A stretch of 64,000 nucleotides of DNA from NCBI RefSeq assembly GCF_015265455.1, contig NZ_CP054492.1, forward strand, positions 2,046,001 to 2,110,000. The letters run 5' to 3'. Below the pieces are notes generated by a model. The model did not search any database and was not told where the DNA came from. It saw only the letters and a program-made list of their open reading frames with translations. This DNA is from Candidatus Sulfurimonas baltica. GTDB lineage: Bacteria > Campylobacterota > Campylobacteria > Campylobacterales > Sulfurimonadaceae. The number at the start of each line of letters is the position of its first letter. Position 1 is the stretch's first letter. Positions 20,069-28,211 of the stretch are shown in pieces. A program made the translations under genes and the position numbers.

Positions 20069-20896
20069 TTATTTAATTGTTGCTTTCTTCTCTAAAACTT
20101 TCATTTTTTCTATCATTACAGCTTTAGCTTGTTCCATTTTTAATCTTTGAGAAATTTCTTCTTTAACTTCTTCAAATGATTTTGTTTGTTTATCTTTTCT
20201 GTCTTCAAGGTAAATCAGGTGATATCCAAACTGTGTTTTAACCGGAGCAGATACCGTTTCAACTTCCATGCTAAATACTTTATCACTAAAAGCCGGTACC
20301 ATCTGTCCTGGAGCAAAATATCCTAAGTCCCCACCTTTTGGTCCACTTGGTCCTGTTGATTTTGCTTTTGCTAAATCCATAAATTTATTTCTTAAAGCAA
20401 CACCTTTTAAACCTTTTAACTCTTTAGCAATGCTTTTAGCTGTATCTTCTGTTTCAACTAAAATATGGCGAGCGTGAGCGCTCTCTTTTTCGTTAAACTC
20501 TTCTTTATTTTTATCGTAATAGCTTTTAAGATCTTTGTCTGAAATTTTTATCTTATCTACTTCTCTTTTTTGCCAAACTTGAATTGCAATCTCTTTTTTA
20601 ATACTAGCTACTACCTCTTCATATCTATCTTTAAAATCTTTTGACTTTAAGACGCCTGTCTTTTTTGCGTCGTCATATATTAACTCTTTTGCAACCAGCT
20701 GCTCTAAAACTTGCTTTCTAAACTCTGCTTGCTTGTCAACCGGAACTTGATTGAATCTACCCTGTGTTGCTTGCATTAACTCTCTGTCAACATCTTCTTG
20801 AGTAATCGCGGTATCATTAACCGTTGCTAGTGTTTGTGCTGTCACAATTGTCGATAGAAGTGCCAAAGACACTACCAATTTAGTTGTTATTTTCAT
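20069..20896 (-). CDS. Periplasmic parvulin-type PPIase (PEB4/Cj0596-like)
   Basis: A 275-residue exported chaperone and prolyl isomerase that would assist outer-membrane protein folding. A signal peptide (about 1-20, cleaved near TAQT) leads into a SurA-like helical domain from TLATVNDTAITQEDVD. A PpiC parvulin domain follows: ARHILVETEDTA, then GPKGGDLGYFAPGQMVPAF, then TQFGYHLIYLED. It resembles Campylobacter PEB4, which sits between nth and fba homologues there too. It diverges from nth, and its SD lies before ATG 20896. Confidence 0.92.
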   Translation of the reverse strand: MKITTKLVVSLALLSTIVTAQTLATVNDTAITQEDVDRELMQATQGRFNQVPVDKQAEFRKQVLEQLVAKELIYDDAKKTGVLKSKDFKDRYEEVVASIKKEIAIQVWQKREVDKIKISDKDLKSYYDKNKEEFNEKESAHARHILVETEDTAKSIAKELKGLKGVALRNKFMDLAKAKSTGPSGPKGGDLGYFAPGQMVPAFSDKVFSMEVETVSAPVKTQFGYHLIYLEDRKDKQTKSFEEVKEEISQRLKMEQAKAVMIEKMKVLEKKATIK

Positions 20897-20971
20897 TAAG
20901 ATTCCTTATTAAGTTAAAAATTTTAGTAACTTAATACTAATGATTATTAAACAGAGTGTAATATTGCTTAT

Positions 20972-21622
20972 ATGATTAAAATAAAAAAAGCAACAAAAAA
21001 AGAAATTACAGAGATTCATCAGCTATTTATTGATAGATACAGTGACGCAGTAACCGAGCTTGAATACAAAAATGCCTATGAATTAGTTGTTGCTGTTGCG
21101 CTATCTGCTCAGTGTACCGACAAACGAGTAAACCTTATAACTCCTGAACTGTTTTTAAAATATCCAGACCCGTTATCTTTGGCGAATGCAAAACTAGATG
21201 ATGTAAAAGCACTTATAAATAGCTGCTCATTTTTTAATAATAAAGCGAAAAATATATTACTGATGGCAAAAAGAGTTGTTGAAATATATAATGGTGAAAT
21301 ACCGATGGATGAAAAAGAGTTAATAACACTTGCTGGTGTCGGTCAAAAAACTGCAAATGTTGTCATGATAGAGTACACGGGGGCAAACCTTATGGCAGTT
21401 GACACTCATGTATTTCGAGTTTCGCACCGTCTTGGTCTAAGTGATGACAAAACTGCTATAAAAACAGAAGCCACTTTAGTTAAAAAGTTTAAAAATAATC
21501 TCCATGCGCTTCATCAGGGGATGGTGCTGTTTGGTCGCTATATTTGTAAAGCAAAAAACCCTTCTTGCGAAGAGTGTTTTTTAACTCAGTATTGTAAAAC
21601 TAAAGAGAGTTTCAAGGTTTAG
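20972..21622 (+). CDS. nth: Endonuclease III
   Basis: Nth is the bifunctional DNA glycosylase/AP lyase for oxidised pyrimidines. The 216 residues include the helix-hairpin-helix LAGVGQKTANVV with its catalytic Lys, the catalytic Asp in AVDTHVFRVSHRLG, and a C-terminal [4Fe-4S] ligand set C-x6-C-x2-C-x5-C (CKAKNPSCEECFLTQYC). ATG 20972 follows a divergent promoter gap shared with the PEB4-type gene. No strong SD is visible before it. Confidence 0.96.
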   Translation: MIKIKKATKKEITEIHQLFIDRYSDAVTELEYKNAYELVVAVALSAQCTDKRVNLITPELFLKYPDPLSLANAKLDDVKALINSCSFFNNKAKNILLMAKRVVEIYNGEIPMDEKELITLAGVGQKTANVVMIEYTGANLMAVDTHVFRVSHRLGLSDDKTAIKTEATLVKKFKNNLHALHQGMVLFGRYICKAKNPSCEECFLTQYCKTKESFKV

Positions 21623-21658
21623 TATTAATATTGGATTACTATTTGCTTAGTACACCTT

Positions 21659-21898
21659 ATGATTAAATTATTATTACTTACTTCAACACTTTTCCTATTA
21701 TCGGCATGTGTGAATAAGCACGGCATCTCAGCTAAATACTATAGTGACTGCAATGAGTATTATGATTTACAGGGCTTCTACCATAAAAAATGTGGAGATG
21801 ATGACATTGTCACATATAAGCAACTAGAAGATGTGGCTAAAAAAGCTATTGACTATGTTAGCGGTGAGGATGAAAAACCAAAAGGTAATGTTTGGTAA
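21659..21898 (+). CDS. Small lipoprotein, function unknown
   Basis: A 79-residue protein with a clear lipoprotein signal: a hydrophobic run LLLLTSTLFLL then the lipobox LSAC, with Cys17 as lipidation site. The mature part is about 62 residues with three further Cys/His positions (SDCNEYYDL, KKCGDDD), suggesting a disulfide. No family recognised. It lies 36 nt after nth. The next 270 nt (21899-22168) are very AT-rich and hold no gene I can support; they probably contain the promoter of the following secreted protein. Confidence 0.75.
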   Translation: MIKLLLLTSTLFLLSACVNKHGISAKYYSDCNEYYDLQGFYHKKCGDDDIVTYKQLEDVAKKAIDYVSGEDEKPKGNVW

Positions 21899-22168
21899 GT
21901 AAAATCTTCTTAATAAATCTACTACTTTCATATTAGTACAAAACGCTATACTAAAAACAAAACTAATCTATTTTCTATTAAACACTACAATTATAAGTTT
22001 TTAGTCACATTCTACTTATAATATAACATAAATAACGACTTTTTACTGACTATTATAGTGTATAATTATCTTTACTATTCATTTACTTTATAACTATAAA
22101 CTTTCGAATGCAAACAAGGTATCAATAAAATATCTTAAATTAACAAACTGCAATTAAGAGGAAATAAA

Positions 22169-22483
22169 ATGAAAAAAGTAGTATTAGCTAGTATGATAAT
22201 GATAGGTGCATTAAATGCAAATGTAGTTGAAATCGCTTTAGACGCAGGTTACTGCAATGGTGAAGGTCATAAGGTGAGTATGTCTGACAATGCTAGAGCT
22301 CTTCTTGTTAAATATGAGAAAAGCGGATCTGATTTAGTTCTTGAAAAAGCTTTAAAATCAGGTTATTGTAATGGCGAAGGTCATTCAACTGAAAGAAACA
22401 CTATAGCTAGTAATGCTAAACTAAGTAATTCTACTTGTCCAATAGAAGAAGCAATGAATGCTTCGTGGAGTGATGAAGCATAA
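22169..22483 (+). CDS. Small secreted protein with duplicated GYCNGEGH motif
   Basis: A 104-residue protein with a signal peptide (MKKVVLASMIMIGALNAN). The mature part carries the same 8-residue motif GYCNGEGH twice, at 27-34 and 65-72, each preceded by AL(D/K)(A/S). A third Cys is at 90 (STCPIEE). The copies are 38 residues apart and differ at several third codon positions, so they are an old duplication held by selection. The Cys and His spacing could bind a metal or form a disulfide; this is inference. It has a strong ribosome site (AAGAGGAA) and a monocistronic setting with hairpins downstream. Family not recognised. Confidence 0.8.
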   Translation: MKKVVLASMIMIGALNANVVEIALDAGYCNGEGHKVSMSDNARALLVKYEKSGSDLVLEKALKSGYCNGEGHSTERNTIASNAKLSNSTCPIEEAMNASWSDEA

Positions 22484-22497
22484 TCCTTATGCTTCAT
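22473..22497 (+). terminator. Hairpin at the end of the secreted-protein gene
   Basis: An 11-bp stem (TGAAGCATAA/TTATGCTTCA plus one A-T pair) with loop TCC spans the stop codon region. The T-run after it is weak, so it may terminate or stabilise the 3' end. Confidence 0.55.
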
Positions 22498-22504
22498 TAA
22501 CACT

Positions 22505-22535
22505 TAGCAATAAAGTGGCTTTTACTTTATTGCTA
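22505..22535. terminator. Bidirectional hairpin between secreted-protein gene and cmoA
   Basis: A perfect 12-bp stem TAGCAATAAAGT/ACTTTATTGCTA with loop GGCTTTT. The right arm encodes the last residues of cmoA (IAIK, stop). It lies 8 nt after the previous hairpin and is placed to end transcripts from both convergent genes. Confidence 0.6.
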
Positions 22536-23229
22536 TAAATGTTGCGAAATTTGCCCATCTAAATACTACTTCACAATGAGAAAACCCACAATTTTTAGCC
22601 ATTTTAATATTCTCTTCTTCACTATATGGGACTAAGACGTTCTCTAGTGCTTCTCGTTTTTGCATTATCTCATACTCCGAGTAGCCCTGCTCTTTTTTAA
22701 AGTCGTAATAACACTCTATCAAATCTTTATTGAGTTTTGAATGGTGACTTATCACCTTTTCACTAAATATAAAAACTTTCTCTTTTTTTAGTGAGTCTGC
22801 TATCTTCTTTACGAGCTCCTCACGAACAAGCGGACGGATAAACTGAAGAGTATAATTACTAACGATTACATCAGCCTTTTTATAATCATATTCTAATATA
22901 TCAGCATTTTCAAGCTCAACATTAGCACCAAGTGCCAAGCACTTTTTCCTTGCTTGTTCTAGCATGGCTTCTGAATTATCAAGTCCAACTAAAGTAGCTT
23001 TGCATTTTAGTTGTTTACTTATATTTATAAGCAGAGATGCTGTTGATGAACCTAAATCATACATAATAGAGCCATCTTCTAAGTGCTTTAGGGAGAAGAA
23101 CTCAGTAATTTTTTGTGACTCTCTATAATAAGGGACACTTCTGTTTAACATGTCATCAAAAACTGCTGCAACTTCTTCATCAAACTCAAATTGTTTTTTT
23201 ATTGGTTTTGTAAATACTTTATCATTCAT
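22522..23229 (-). CDS. cmoA: Carboxy-S-adenosyl-L-methionine synthase CmoA
   Basis: CmoA makes carboxy-SAM from SAM and prephenate for the cmo5U wobble modification of tRNA. The 235 residues show the family N-terminus [20 protein letters not shown] and the SAM-fold loop [35 protein letters not shown] and SEKVISHH follow. Length and motifs match CmoA rather than a generic methyltransferase. The partner cmoB is not in the window. Its 3' end overlaps the hairpin shared with the secreted-protein gene. Confidence 0.93.
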   Translation of the reverse strand: MNDKVFTKPIKKQFEFDEEVAAVFDDMLNRSVPYYRESQKITEFFSLKHLEDGSIMYDLGSSTASLLINISKQLKCKATLVGLDNSEAMLEQARKKCLALGANVELENADILEYDYKKADVIVSNYTLQFIRPLVREELVKKIADSLKKEKVFIFSEKVISHHSKLNKDLIECYYDFKKEQGYSEYEIMQKREALENVLVPYSEEENIKMAKNCGFSHCEVVFRWANFATFIAIK

Positions 23230-23284
23230 AACGCAATTCTAGCAAAATTCTTATGATACAATTATGAATAAAGGTTTAACTATT

Positions 23285-23629
23285 ATGGAATTTGATATAT
23301 CAACTCTTATGATTGTATTTTTCATTATATTATTTGTCATTAGTATGTGGAAAATTTATGCTTTTTTACCAAATGAGCAACTAGAAGATGATGACACTAC
23401 TCAAGAGTCCAAAGAAGAACTTACAAAACTAGTTCTACATGTAATAAAATCAAACAGTGCTGAACTCTCTTTAGATGAGTTGTATGAAAAAATAAAAAGT
23501 AGTGAAAATTTTAATGAAAAACATTACTGGAGATTTAATAAAAATAGGCTAAATATTATTTTAAATAGCTATTACATAAAATATCCACATGCTAAAAGCA
23601 TCGCGGATATTTATGAAAATTTAAAATAG
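23285..23629 (+). CDS. Small single-pass membrane protein, unknown
   Basis: A 114-residue protein with one N-terminal membrane segment (STLMIVFFIILFVISMW). An acidic linker and a helical cytosolic domain follow (TKLVLHVIKSNSAELSLDELYEKI), winged-helix-like in pattern. The ATG at 23285 with AAAGG ten bases upstream is preferred over an ATG seven codons earlier. It runs into the convergent fba gene with a 1-nt gap. I do not recognise a family. Confidence 0.6.
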   Translation: MEFDISTLMIVFFIILFVISMWKIYAFLPNEQLEDDDTTQESKEELTKLVLHVIKSNSAELSLDELYEKIKSSENFNEKHYWRFNKNRLNIILNSYYIKYPHAKSIADIYENLK

Positions 23630-23630
23630 C

Positions 23631-24704
23631 TTAGTTTCTATTTTTTGCATTTAAGTTTGAGTATGCCTCTTCTACTCTGGAAATAAGCGTAGTTTGCCCT
23701 GCTCTTAGCCATTTTCTTGGATCGTAATAATTTTTATTTGGTTTATCTTCACCTTGTGGATTTCCAATTTGACCTTGTAGGTAATCTTTATTCTTCTCAT
23801 AATAATCTTTTACACCAATCCAAGTAGCCCACTGAGTATCTGTATCTATGTTCATTTTAATAACACCATAACCGATAGCCTCTTCAATTTCGCTAGGCTC
23901 TGAACCAGAACCGCCATGAAATACAAAGTTTACAGGCTTTTCACCTGTTTTGAATTTTTCTTGAATATATTTTTGGGAGTTGTCTAAAATTTTTGGAGTC
24001 AATTGCACATTACCAGGCTTATAAACACCATGAACATTTCCAAATGATGCAGCAATTGTAAAGTTTGGTGAGATTTCTTTTAACTCTGCATATGCATAGG
24101 CAACGTCTTCTGGCTGAGTGTATAAAAGAGCATTGTCGATACTGCTGTTGTCAACACCATCTTCTTCTCCGCCTGTACAACCTAGCTCAATCTCGATGCT
24201 CATTCCTATTTTACTCATGCGTGACAAGTAAGCTTTACATGTAGATATATTCTCTTCCAACGATTCTTCAGAGAGGTCTAACATGTGAGATGAGAAAAGA
24301 GGTTTTCCATGAGTTTTAAAGTAATCTTCGCTTGCGCTAAGCAATGCATCTATCCATGGAAGCAACTTTTTTGCAGCGTGGTCAGTATGAAGAATTACCG
24401 CAACACCGTAAGCCTCTGCCATCATGTGAACATGCATGGCACCAGAAATTGCACCTGCTATCGCTGCTTTTTCATTTTCATTACTTAAACCCTTACCAGC
24501 ATAAAATGATGCACCGCCATTACTAAACTGAATAATTACAGGAGAATTAACTTTTGCAGCAGACTCTAGTATCGCATTTATGGAGTCGGTACCTACAACA
24601 TTTACTGCTGGAATAGCAAACCCCGCATCCTTTGCATGTTGATAAACTTTTTGCACATCATCACCAAATAATACACCTGGTTTCACAATATCTAAAATAC
24701 CCAT
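23631..24704 (-). CDS. fbaA: Class II fructose-bisphosphate aldolase
   Basis: This zinc-dependent aldolase interconverts fructose-1,6-bisphosphate with DHAP and GAP, in gluconeogenesis for an autotroph. The 357-residue class IIA type has FAIPAVNVVGTDS, the catalytic/zinc region VILHTDHAAKK, LGCTGGEEDGVD, zinc His in ASFGNVHGVYKPG, VFHGGSGSEP, and VIKMNIDTDTQWA for phosphate binding. The ATG at 24704 is preferred over a TTG two codons earlier. It lies near peb4 and nth homologues, as in Campylobacter. Confidence 0.96.
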   Translation of the reverse strand: MGILDIVKPGVLFGDDVQKVYQHAKDAGFAIPAVNVVGTDSINAILESAAKVNSPVIIQFSNGGASFYAGKGLSNENEKAAIAGAISGAMHVHMMAEAYGVAVILHTDHAAKKLLPWIDALLSASEDYFKTHGKPLFSSHMLDLSEESLEENISTCKAYLSRMSKIGMSIEIELGCTGGEEDGVDNSSIDNALLYTQPEDVAYAYAELKEISPNFTIAASFGNVHGVYKPGNVQLTPKILDNSQKYIQEKFKTGEKPVNFVFHGGSGSEPSEIEEAIGYGVIKMNIDTDTQWATWIGVKDYYEKNKDYLQGQIGNPQGEDKPNKNYYDPRKWLRAGQTTLISRVEEAYSNLNAKNRN

Positions 24705-24823
24705 AATCAAATCCCTACTTTTTATATATTTATTATTGTGCCATTATATTGTAGGGTACATTTAAAATAACTTTTTTAAAAACTTTTTATGCTAAAATAC
24801 TAAAAAACAAGTTGGGAAGCCTC

Positions 24824-25480
24824 ATGAGATTAACACTAGATGAATACTGCAAGCACTTTAAAATGTCAAAAGAGATGGTTAACTCAAAACTAAAAGCAAA
24901 AAAATTAAACTATATTATCGAAGATGGCGCTACATTTATAATAGTAACAAGAAGCTCTCTTGAGAGTGACAGAAGAGTCGGAATTGATCAAGGAAAAAAA
25001 GAGGTAGAAGTAATCAAAACTAAAACTACCGTTGCGACCGTTATTGCTCTTTACCAAAAAGAGAATGCTTTTCTTAAAGAGAAAATAATGCAACTAGAGA
25101 TGAAAGTAGATAAACTCATAGGTGACAAAGAGCAGATGCTTCGGGATGAAAGGGATAAAATAGAGCAAGTTTACAGCGCTAAAGATGCACAGTTAAAAAA
25201 TATTTTAGAACTTGTGAATAATAAAATGATGCTTGAGCGCGAACACACTAAAATGCATGAATTGGAAAGTTTTGTGCACCAGGGCGAGGCTGAACTTGTA
25301 GAGAATGGGAAAGTAGAGCTTAAAGAGTATCTAAAATCACTAGGCATAAAGTCTTCTCAAAGAAAAATTATAAAAAATCGTTTTTTAGAAGTATATGACA
25401 GTGACATAAGAATAATTAGAGAATCTGGAAAACTATACTTAGATTTTTCAAAATATGATTATAGTGATTTACTTGCATAA
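24824..25480 (+). CDS. HTH-like plus coiled-coil protein (DUF3972-like)
   Basis: A 218-residue protein. The N-terminus LTLDEYCKHFKMSKEMV reads like a helix-turn-helix of the MerR/excisionase kind, followed by a coiled coil (about 75-165) and a C-terminal SQRKIIKNRF-to-LYLDFSKYDYS domain. I recall similar proteins in this phylum under DUF3972, with no assigned role. The ATG at 24824 has GGGAAG ten bases upstream; a TTG four codons earlier is less likely. Its last 26 nt overlap the start of the DUF342 gene, so the two probably act together. Confidence 0.7.
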   Translation: MRLTLDEYCKHFKMSKEMVNSKLKAKKLNYIIEDGATFIIVTRSSLESDRRVGIDQGKKEVEVIKTKTTVATVIALYQKENAFLKEKIMQLEMKVDKLIGDKEQMLRDERDKIEQVYSAKDAQLKNILELVNNKMMLEREHTKMHELESFVHQGEAELVENGKVELKEYLKSLGIKSSQRKIIKNRFLEVYDSDIRIIRESGKLYLDFSKYDYSDLLA

Positions 25481-27137
25481 TAAAAAAATAAAGACCAAAA
25501 ATATCAGTAACTCCATAGGCAAGTTTGCCGCAGAACATTTACTGAAAACATCAGAATATGATTTCAATATAAACCAGGTTGACACTTACATAAAAACAAT
25601 TGCTGATGATGACTTTTTGCTTTACAAAGATGATCCTAAAAATTACTATAATGATAAAAATAAATTAATCAATGAACATGTACAGTTTCAGCAATTTTAT
25701 ATCATAACAATAAAAGCACCGATAAAGTGTGTACTTAGCCTTGACTACACCATCAAATATACGGACAACAACACGAGCGCTTATATAATTTTAAATCCCG
25801 ACTCTCACATACCTTACAAAACATACAAACCCAAAGAGATATATTTGCTTCTATTAAAAGAGCTAAATAAAATAAAAGCTCAAAATAAAATTTTAGTAAA
25901 TATTTTTGACAATCAGATGAAAGATAAATTAAAAGCTTTTACTAAACACCTATATCAGGGTAAGTTTAGTAAAAAAATCAAGATTCCTCTTTTTGATGGT
26001 ATTGAGCCGGAGATTAGCAGAAATAGCAAACTTATAATGCACTTTTTAAAAAAACAAAATAATCATCAAGTTGCAGAAGTTAATGAAGGAGAGGTGCTAG
26101 TTGAGTTTATAAAACCGATTTTTGGAAAAAATGGCCTTAATGCTTTTGGTGAGATTATCACAAATAATTATTCAAATAATAAAGATGATTTAGAAGCGGA
26201 TATTGACAGCGATACAATAGAGATAATAGAAGATGAAAAAACAAAAATCTACAAAAGCAAAATCAAAGGATATGTACAGTTCAATAAAAAAGAGTTGTAT
26301 ATTGACAATAAATTAAAGATTAGCAAGCTTTCACGTGTTCAAAATGCTTTGGCAAAAGATGAAGACAATAATATAGAAGTGACAGTATCTCAAAATGACA
26401 CATCCATAGATAGTATTGGTGAGGGTGTTAGATTGACATCAGAGAGTATCCACATAAATGGGCACATCGGTGCTAAAAGCGTACTTGAAGCTGTTAACCT
26501 AAAAATTGACGGAGCAACGCATACTGAGTCTATTCAAAAAGCAAAATTTGCTGATATAAACAGACACAAAGGAAAACTGAGGTGTCATAAAGCAAAAATA
26601 AAACTATTAGAAGGTGGAGTGATTCACGCAACACATGTAGAGGTAGAGGCATCTCTAGGCGGCACTATATATGCCGAAGATGTAATAATAGGACATGTTA
26701 AAAACAATCTGAAAGTTTATGCTTCAAATTCAATCACCATAAGACTTGTCAGTGGTGAAGATAATCTTTTTAAGATTAATTATAGAGACATCCCAACTTT
26801 GAATAGTAAACTTAACTTTTTAGATAAGGAGATAGAGGATCTTAAGTATACGCTTGATGGAGCATTAAAGCATACTCAATCTCAAGTTCCAATTCTTAAA
26901 GATAAGATAAAAAAACTACAAAATCAAAAATACAAAATAGTAAACAGTGCAAAAAGTGCAAAAATAACTATTACAGAGCCACTAAAAGGGCTAAACACAA
27001 TAACATTCACTCTAAATGATAAAGATGAACTTACATATAAAACTGATGCTAGATTGTATAAGCCTTTTTACATAGAAGAATCAGAAGATTATATTATCCT
27101 CCACCCCACAAATAAAAAAATCCCTACAGAATCTTAA
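25455..27137 (+). CDS. FapA-family (DUF342) protein
   Basis: A 560-residue protein of the DUF342/FapA family. The conserved core contains VEFIKPIFGKNGLNAFGE and KGYVQFNKKEL. A beta-helical stretch with repeated VxxxxxxxGxIxA turns follows (GVIHATHVEVEASLGGTIYAEDVIIG), quoted in part as EASLGGTIYAED, then a coiled coil (about 455-495). FapA proteins affect polar flagellum assembly or localisation in Vibrio. The start is uncertain: ATG 25455, GTG 25464 and TTG 25473 are in frame, all overlapping the previous gene. It is followed by 209 nt of AT-rich regulatory-looking DNA. Confidence 0.8.
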   Translation: MIIVIYLHNKKIKTKNISNSIGKFAAEHLLKTSEYDFNINQVDTYIKTIADDDFLLYKDDPKNYYNDKNKLINEHVQFQQFYIITIKAPIKCVLSLDYTIKYTDNNTSAYIILNPDSHIPYKTYKPKEIYLLLLKELNKIKAQNKILVNIFDNQMKDKLKAFTKHLYQGKFSKKIKIPLFDGIEPEISRNSKLIMHFLKKQNNHQVAEVNEGEVLVEFIKPIFGKNGLNAFGEIITNNYSNNKDDLEADIDSDTIEIIEDEKTKIYKSKIKGYVQFNKKELYIDNKLKISKLSRVQNALAKDEDNNIEVTVSQNDTSIDSIGEGVRLTSESIHINGHIGAKSVLEAVNLKIDGATHTESIQKAKFADINRHKGKLRCHKAKIKLLEGGVIHATHVEVEASLGGTIYAEDVIIGHVKNNLKVYASNSITIRLVSGEDNLFKINYRDIPTLNSKLNFLDKEIEDLKYTLDGALKHTQSQVPILKDKIKKLQNQKYKIVNSAKSAKITITEPLKGLNTITFTLNDKDELTYKTDARLYKPFYIEESEDYIILHPTNKKIPTES

Positions 27138-27191
27138 ATATATACACATAAAGTTTAAAAAACGAAAATAGCATAGATATTTTAACGCAAT

Positions 27192-27223
27192 TATAATACG
27201 GTTTACCGTATGTTTTGTATAAT
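27192..27223 (+). promoter_or_regulatory. Operator-like dyad between two -10-like boxes
   Basis: ATACGG-TTTA-CCGTAT at 27196-27211 is a perfect 6-bp dyad. TATAAT boxes lie at 27192-27197 and 27218-27223. It stands in the 209-nt gap after the DUF342 gene, about 140 nt before the small HTH gene. It looks like a repressor site over a promoter; this is inference. Confidence 0.4.
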
Positions 27224-27290
27224 ATTGTATATTTTTAATTGCTTAATGATTATATTTAATACGCTATACACTGTTTTATAGTATATATAT

Positions 27291-27306
27291 ATCATATTAA
27301 TATGAT
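27291..27306. promoter_or_regulatory. 16-bp perfect palindrome upstream of the HTH gene
   Basis: ATCATATTAATATGAT reads the same on both strands and lies 40 nt before the HTH gene ATG, just upstream of its likely -10. The AT-rich background makes chance palindromes easier. The position still suits an autoregulatory operator. Confidence 0.35.
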
Positions 27307-27334
27307 TTAAATGTATATTTAAGTATTTATTCCC

Positions 27335-27340
27335 TACAAT
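27335..27340 (+). promoter_or_regulatory. -10-like element immediately before the HTH gene
   Basis: TACAAT ends six bases before the ATG at 27347, and no ribosome site intervenes. If used, the transcript would start at or next to the ATG, giving a leaderless message. Confidence 0.35.
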
Positions 27341-27346
27341 ACTTGA

Positions 27347-27586
27347 ATGCAAATTAATGATCTATTTAATATTCTTCATAACTCCATAGAATCCCAAAAT
27401 AATGGAAAGAAAATATCTCTTAAAGATATGGCCCTTTCATTAGGCATTTCTATGCGTACATATCAAGACTGGAAACTTGGTCGTGCGAAACCGCAGGCTG
27501 CTTCTGCTGTAATAAGAATGCTTGGAAGATTAGAAGATGCTGAGATTATAAGAGCTGTAAGAAAAATAAATAGGCTTGAGGATTAA
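27347..27586 (+). CDS. Small helix-turn-helix protein
   Basis: A 79-residue protein. ISLKDMALSLGISMRTYQDWKLG is a good match to an XRE-type helix-turn-helix (short form ALSLGISMRTYQDW), followed by a basic AKPQAASAVIRMLGRL helix. It probably binds DNA as a dimer. It has no visible SD, and a -10-like box lies six bases upstream. It is followed 4 nt later by a 77-residue partner, then HU. Palindromes upstream suggest autoregulation. No toxin partner is evident. Confidence 0.7.
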   Translation: MQINDLFNILHNSIESQNNGKKISLKDMALSLGISMRTYQDWKLGRAKPQAASAVIRMLGRLEDAEIIRAVRKINRLED

Positions 27587-27590
27587 GTTG

Positions 27591-27824
27591 ATGGGAACAC
27601 TAACAAAACAAGAGAGAGATGCTTTAGAAGATGTATTTTTATCCATACATTCAAATGTTAGCGGGTATAAAAAAATCAAAGATTTATCATCTTTAATAAT
27701 AGCTAGTGAAATTAGCACTGTTGTATCAAAACTACTCAAACGTGCGAAATTCGGACTAAAAAAAGCTAAAACATCACAATTTATATCATTATTTGATAAA
27801 AAGAAGAAATCTTTAAGCAAATAA
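27591..27824 (+). CDS. Small basic protein downstream of the HTH gene, unknown
   Basis: A 77-residue helical protein (TLTKQERDALEDVFLSIHSN) with a lysine-rich C-terminus (LKRAKFGLKKAKTS, KKKKSLSK). The ATG at 27591 has GAGG nine bases upstream, within the end of the HTH gene; a TTG five codons earlier is possible. The coupling to the HTH gene and the basic tail suggest a nucleic-acid-binding or accessory role. No family recognised. Confidence 0.6.
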   Translation: MGTLTKQERDALEDVFLSIHSNVSGYKKIKDLSSLIIASEISTVVSKLLKRAKFGLKKAKTSQFISLFDKKKKSLSK

Positions 27825-27886
27825 ACTATAAAGTATCTCTAGCTGAACTATTTGGCAACAAACATCTGTTTTTGTCTTTATAGTTT
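27823..27886. repeat. 11-bp inverted repeat flanking the gap before HU
   Basis: AAACTATAAAG at 27823-27833 is matched by CTTTATAGTTT at 27876-27886 with 42 nt between. It could form a long stem-loop between the 77-residue gene and HU, acting as an mRNA processing or attenuation structure. It is not flanked by target duplications. Confidence 0.45.
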
Positions 27887-27918
27887 CGGAAAATCTTTAT
27901 AAATTCAAGGGTCGATTT

Positions 27919-28203
27919 ATGAATAAAGCTCAATTCGTTGAACTAGTACAAACAAGTGGTGGATATAAAACTAAAGTTGAAGCAGAAGCAGCTATAAAAG
28001 CATTTACAGAGGCGGTTACGGCAGCTTTAGTAAAAAAAGAAGATGTTTCTTTAGTGGGATTTGGTAATTTTTCAGCAAATCTTCAAAAAGGTAAAAGTGG
28101 AAAAGTACCTGGTACTGATAAAACTTATACTACACAAGATAAAATGGTTCCTAAATTCAAAGCTGGTAAAGGTCTTAAAGACCGTATTGCAGCTGGCAAA
28201 TAA
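27919..28203 (+). CDS. hup: HU family DNA-binding protein
   Basis: A 94-residue nucleoid protein of the HU/IHF family. It has the N-terminal helical body (MNKAQFVELVQ), the hinge VSLVGFGNFSA and the DNA-embracing beta arm ending KMVPKFKAGKGLKDRI. The arm has the family shape, though its tip departs from the usual RNP consensus (KSGKVPGTDK). As a histone-like protein it bends and compacts DNA non-specifically. It is followed by a strong hairpin terminator. Confidence 0.95.
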   Translation: MNKAQFVELVQTSGGYKTKVEAEAAIKAFTEAVTAALVKKEDVSLVGFGNFSANLQKGKSGKVPGTDKTYTTQDKMVPKFKAGKGLKDRIAAGK

Positions 28204-28211
28204 AAACCTTG

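Noticed and set aside
27347-27824. HTH gene and partner as a toxin-antitoxin pair
   Set aside because: The partner lacks any toxin fold that I can recognise; basic helical composition fits a DNA-binding accessory equally well.
27823-27886. Inverted repeat as insertion-sequence ends
   Set aside because: Only 42 nt between arms, no transposase and no target duplication.
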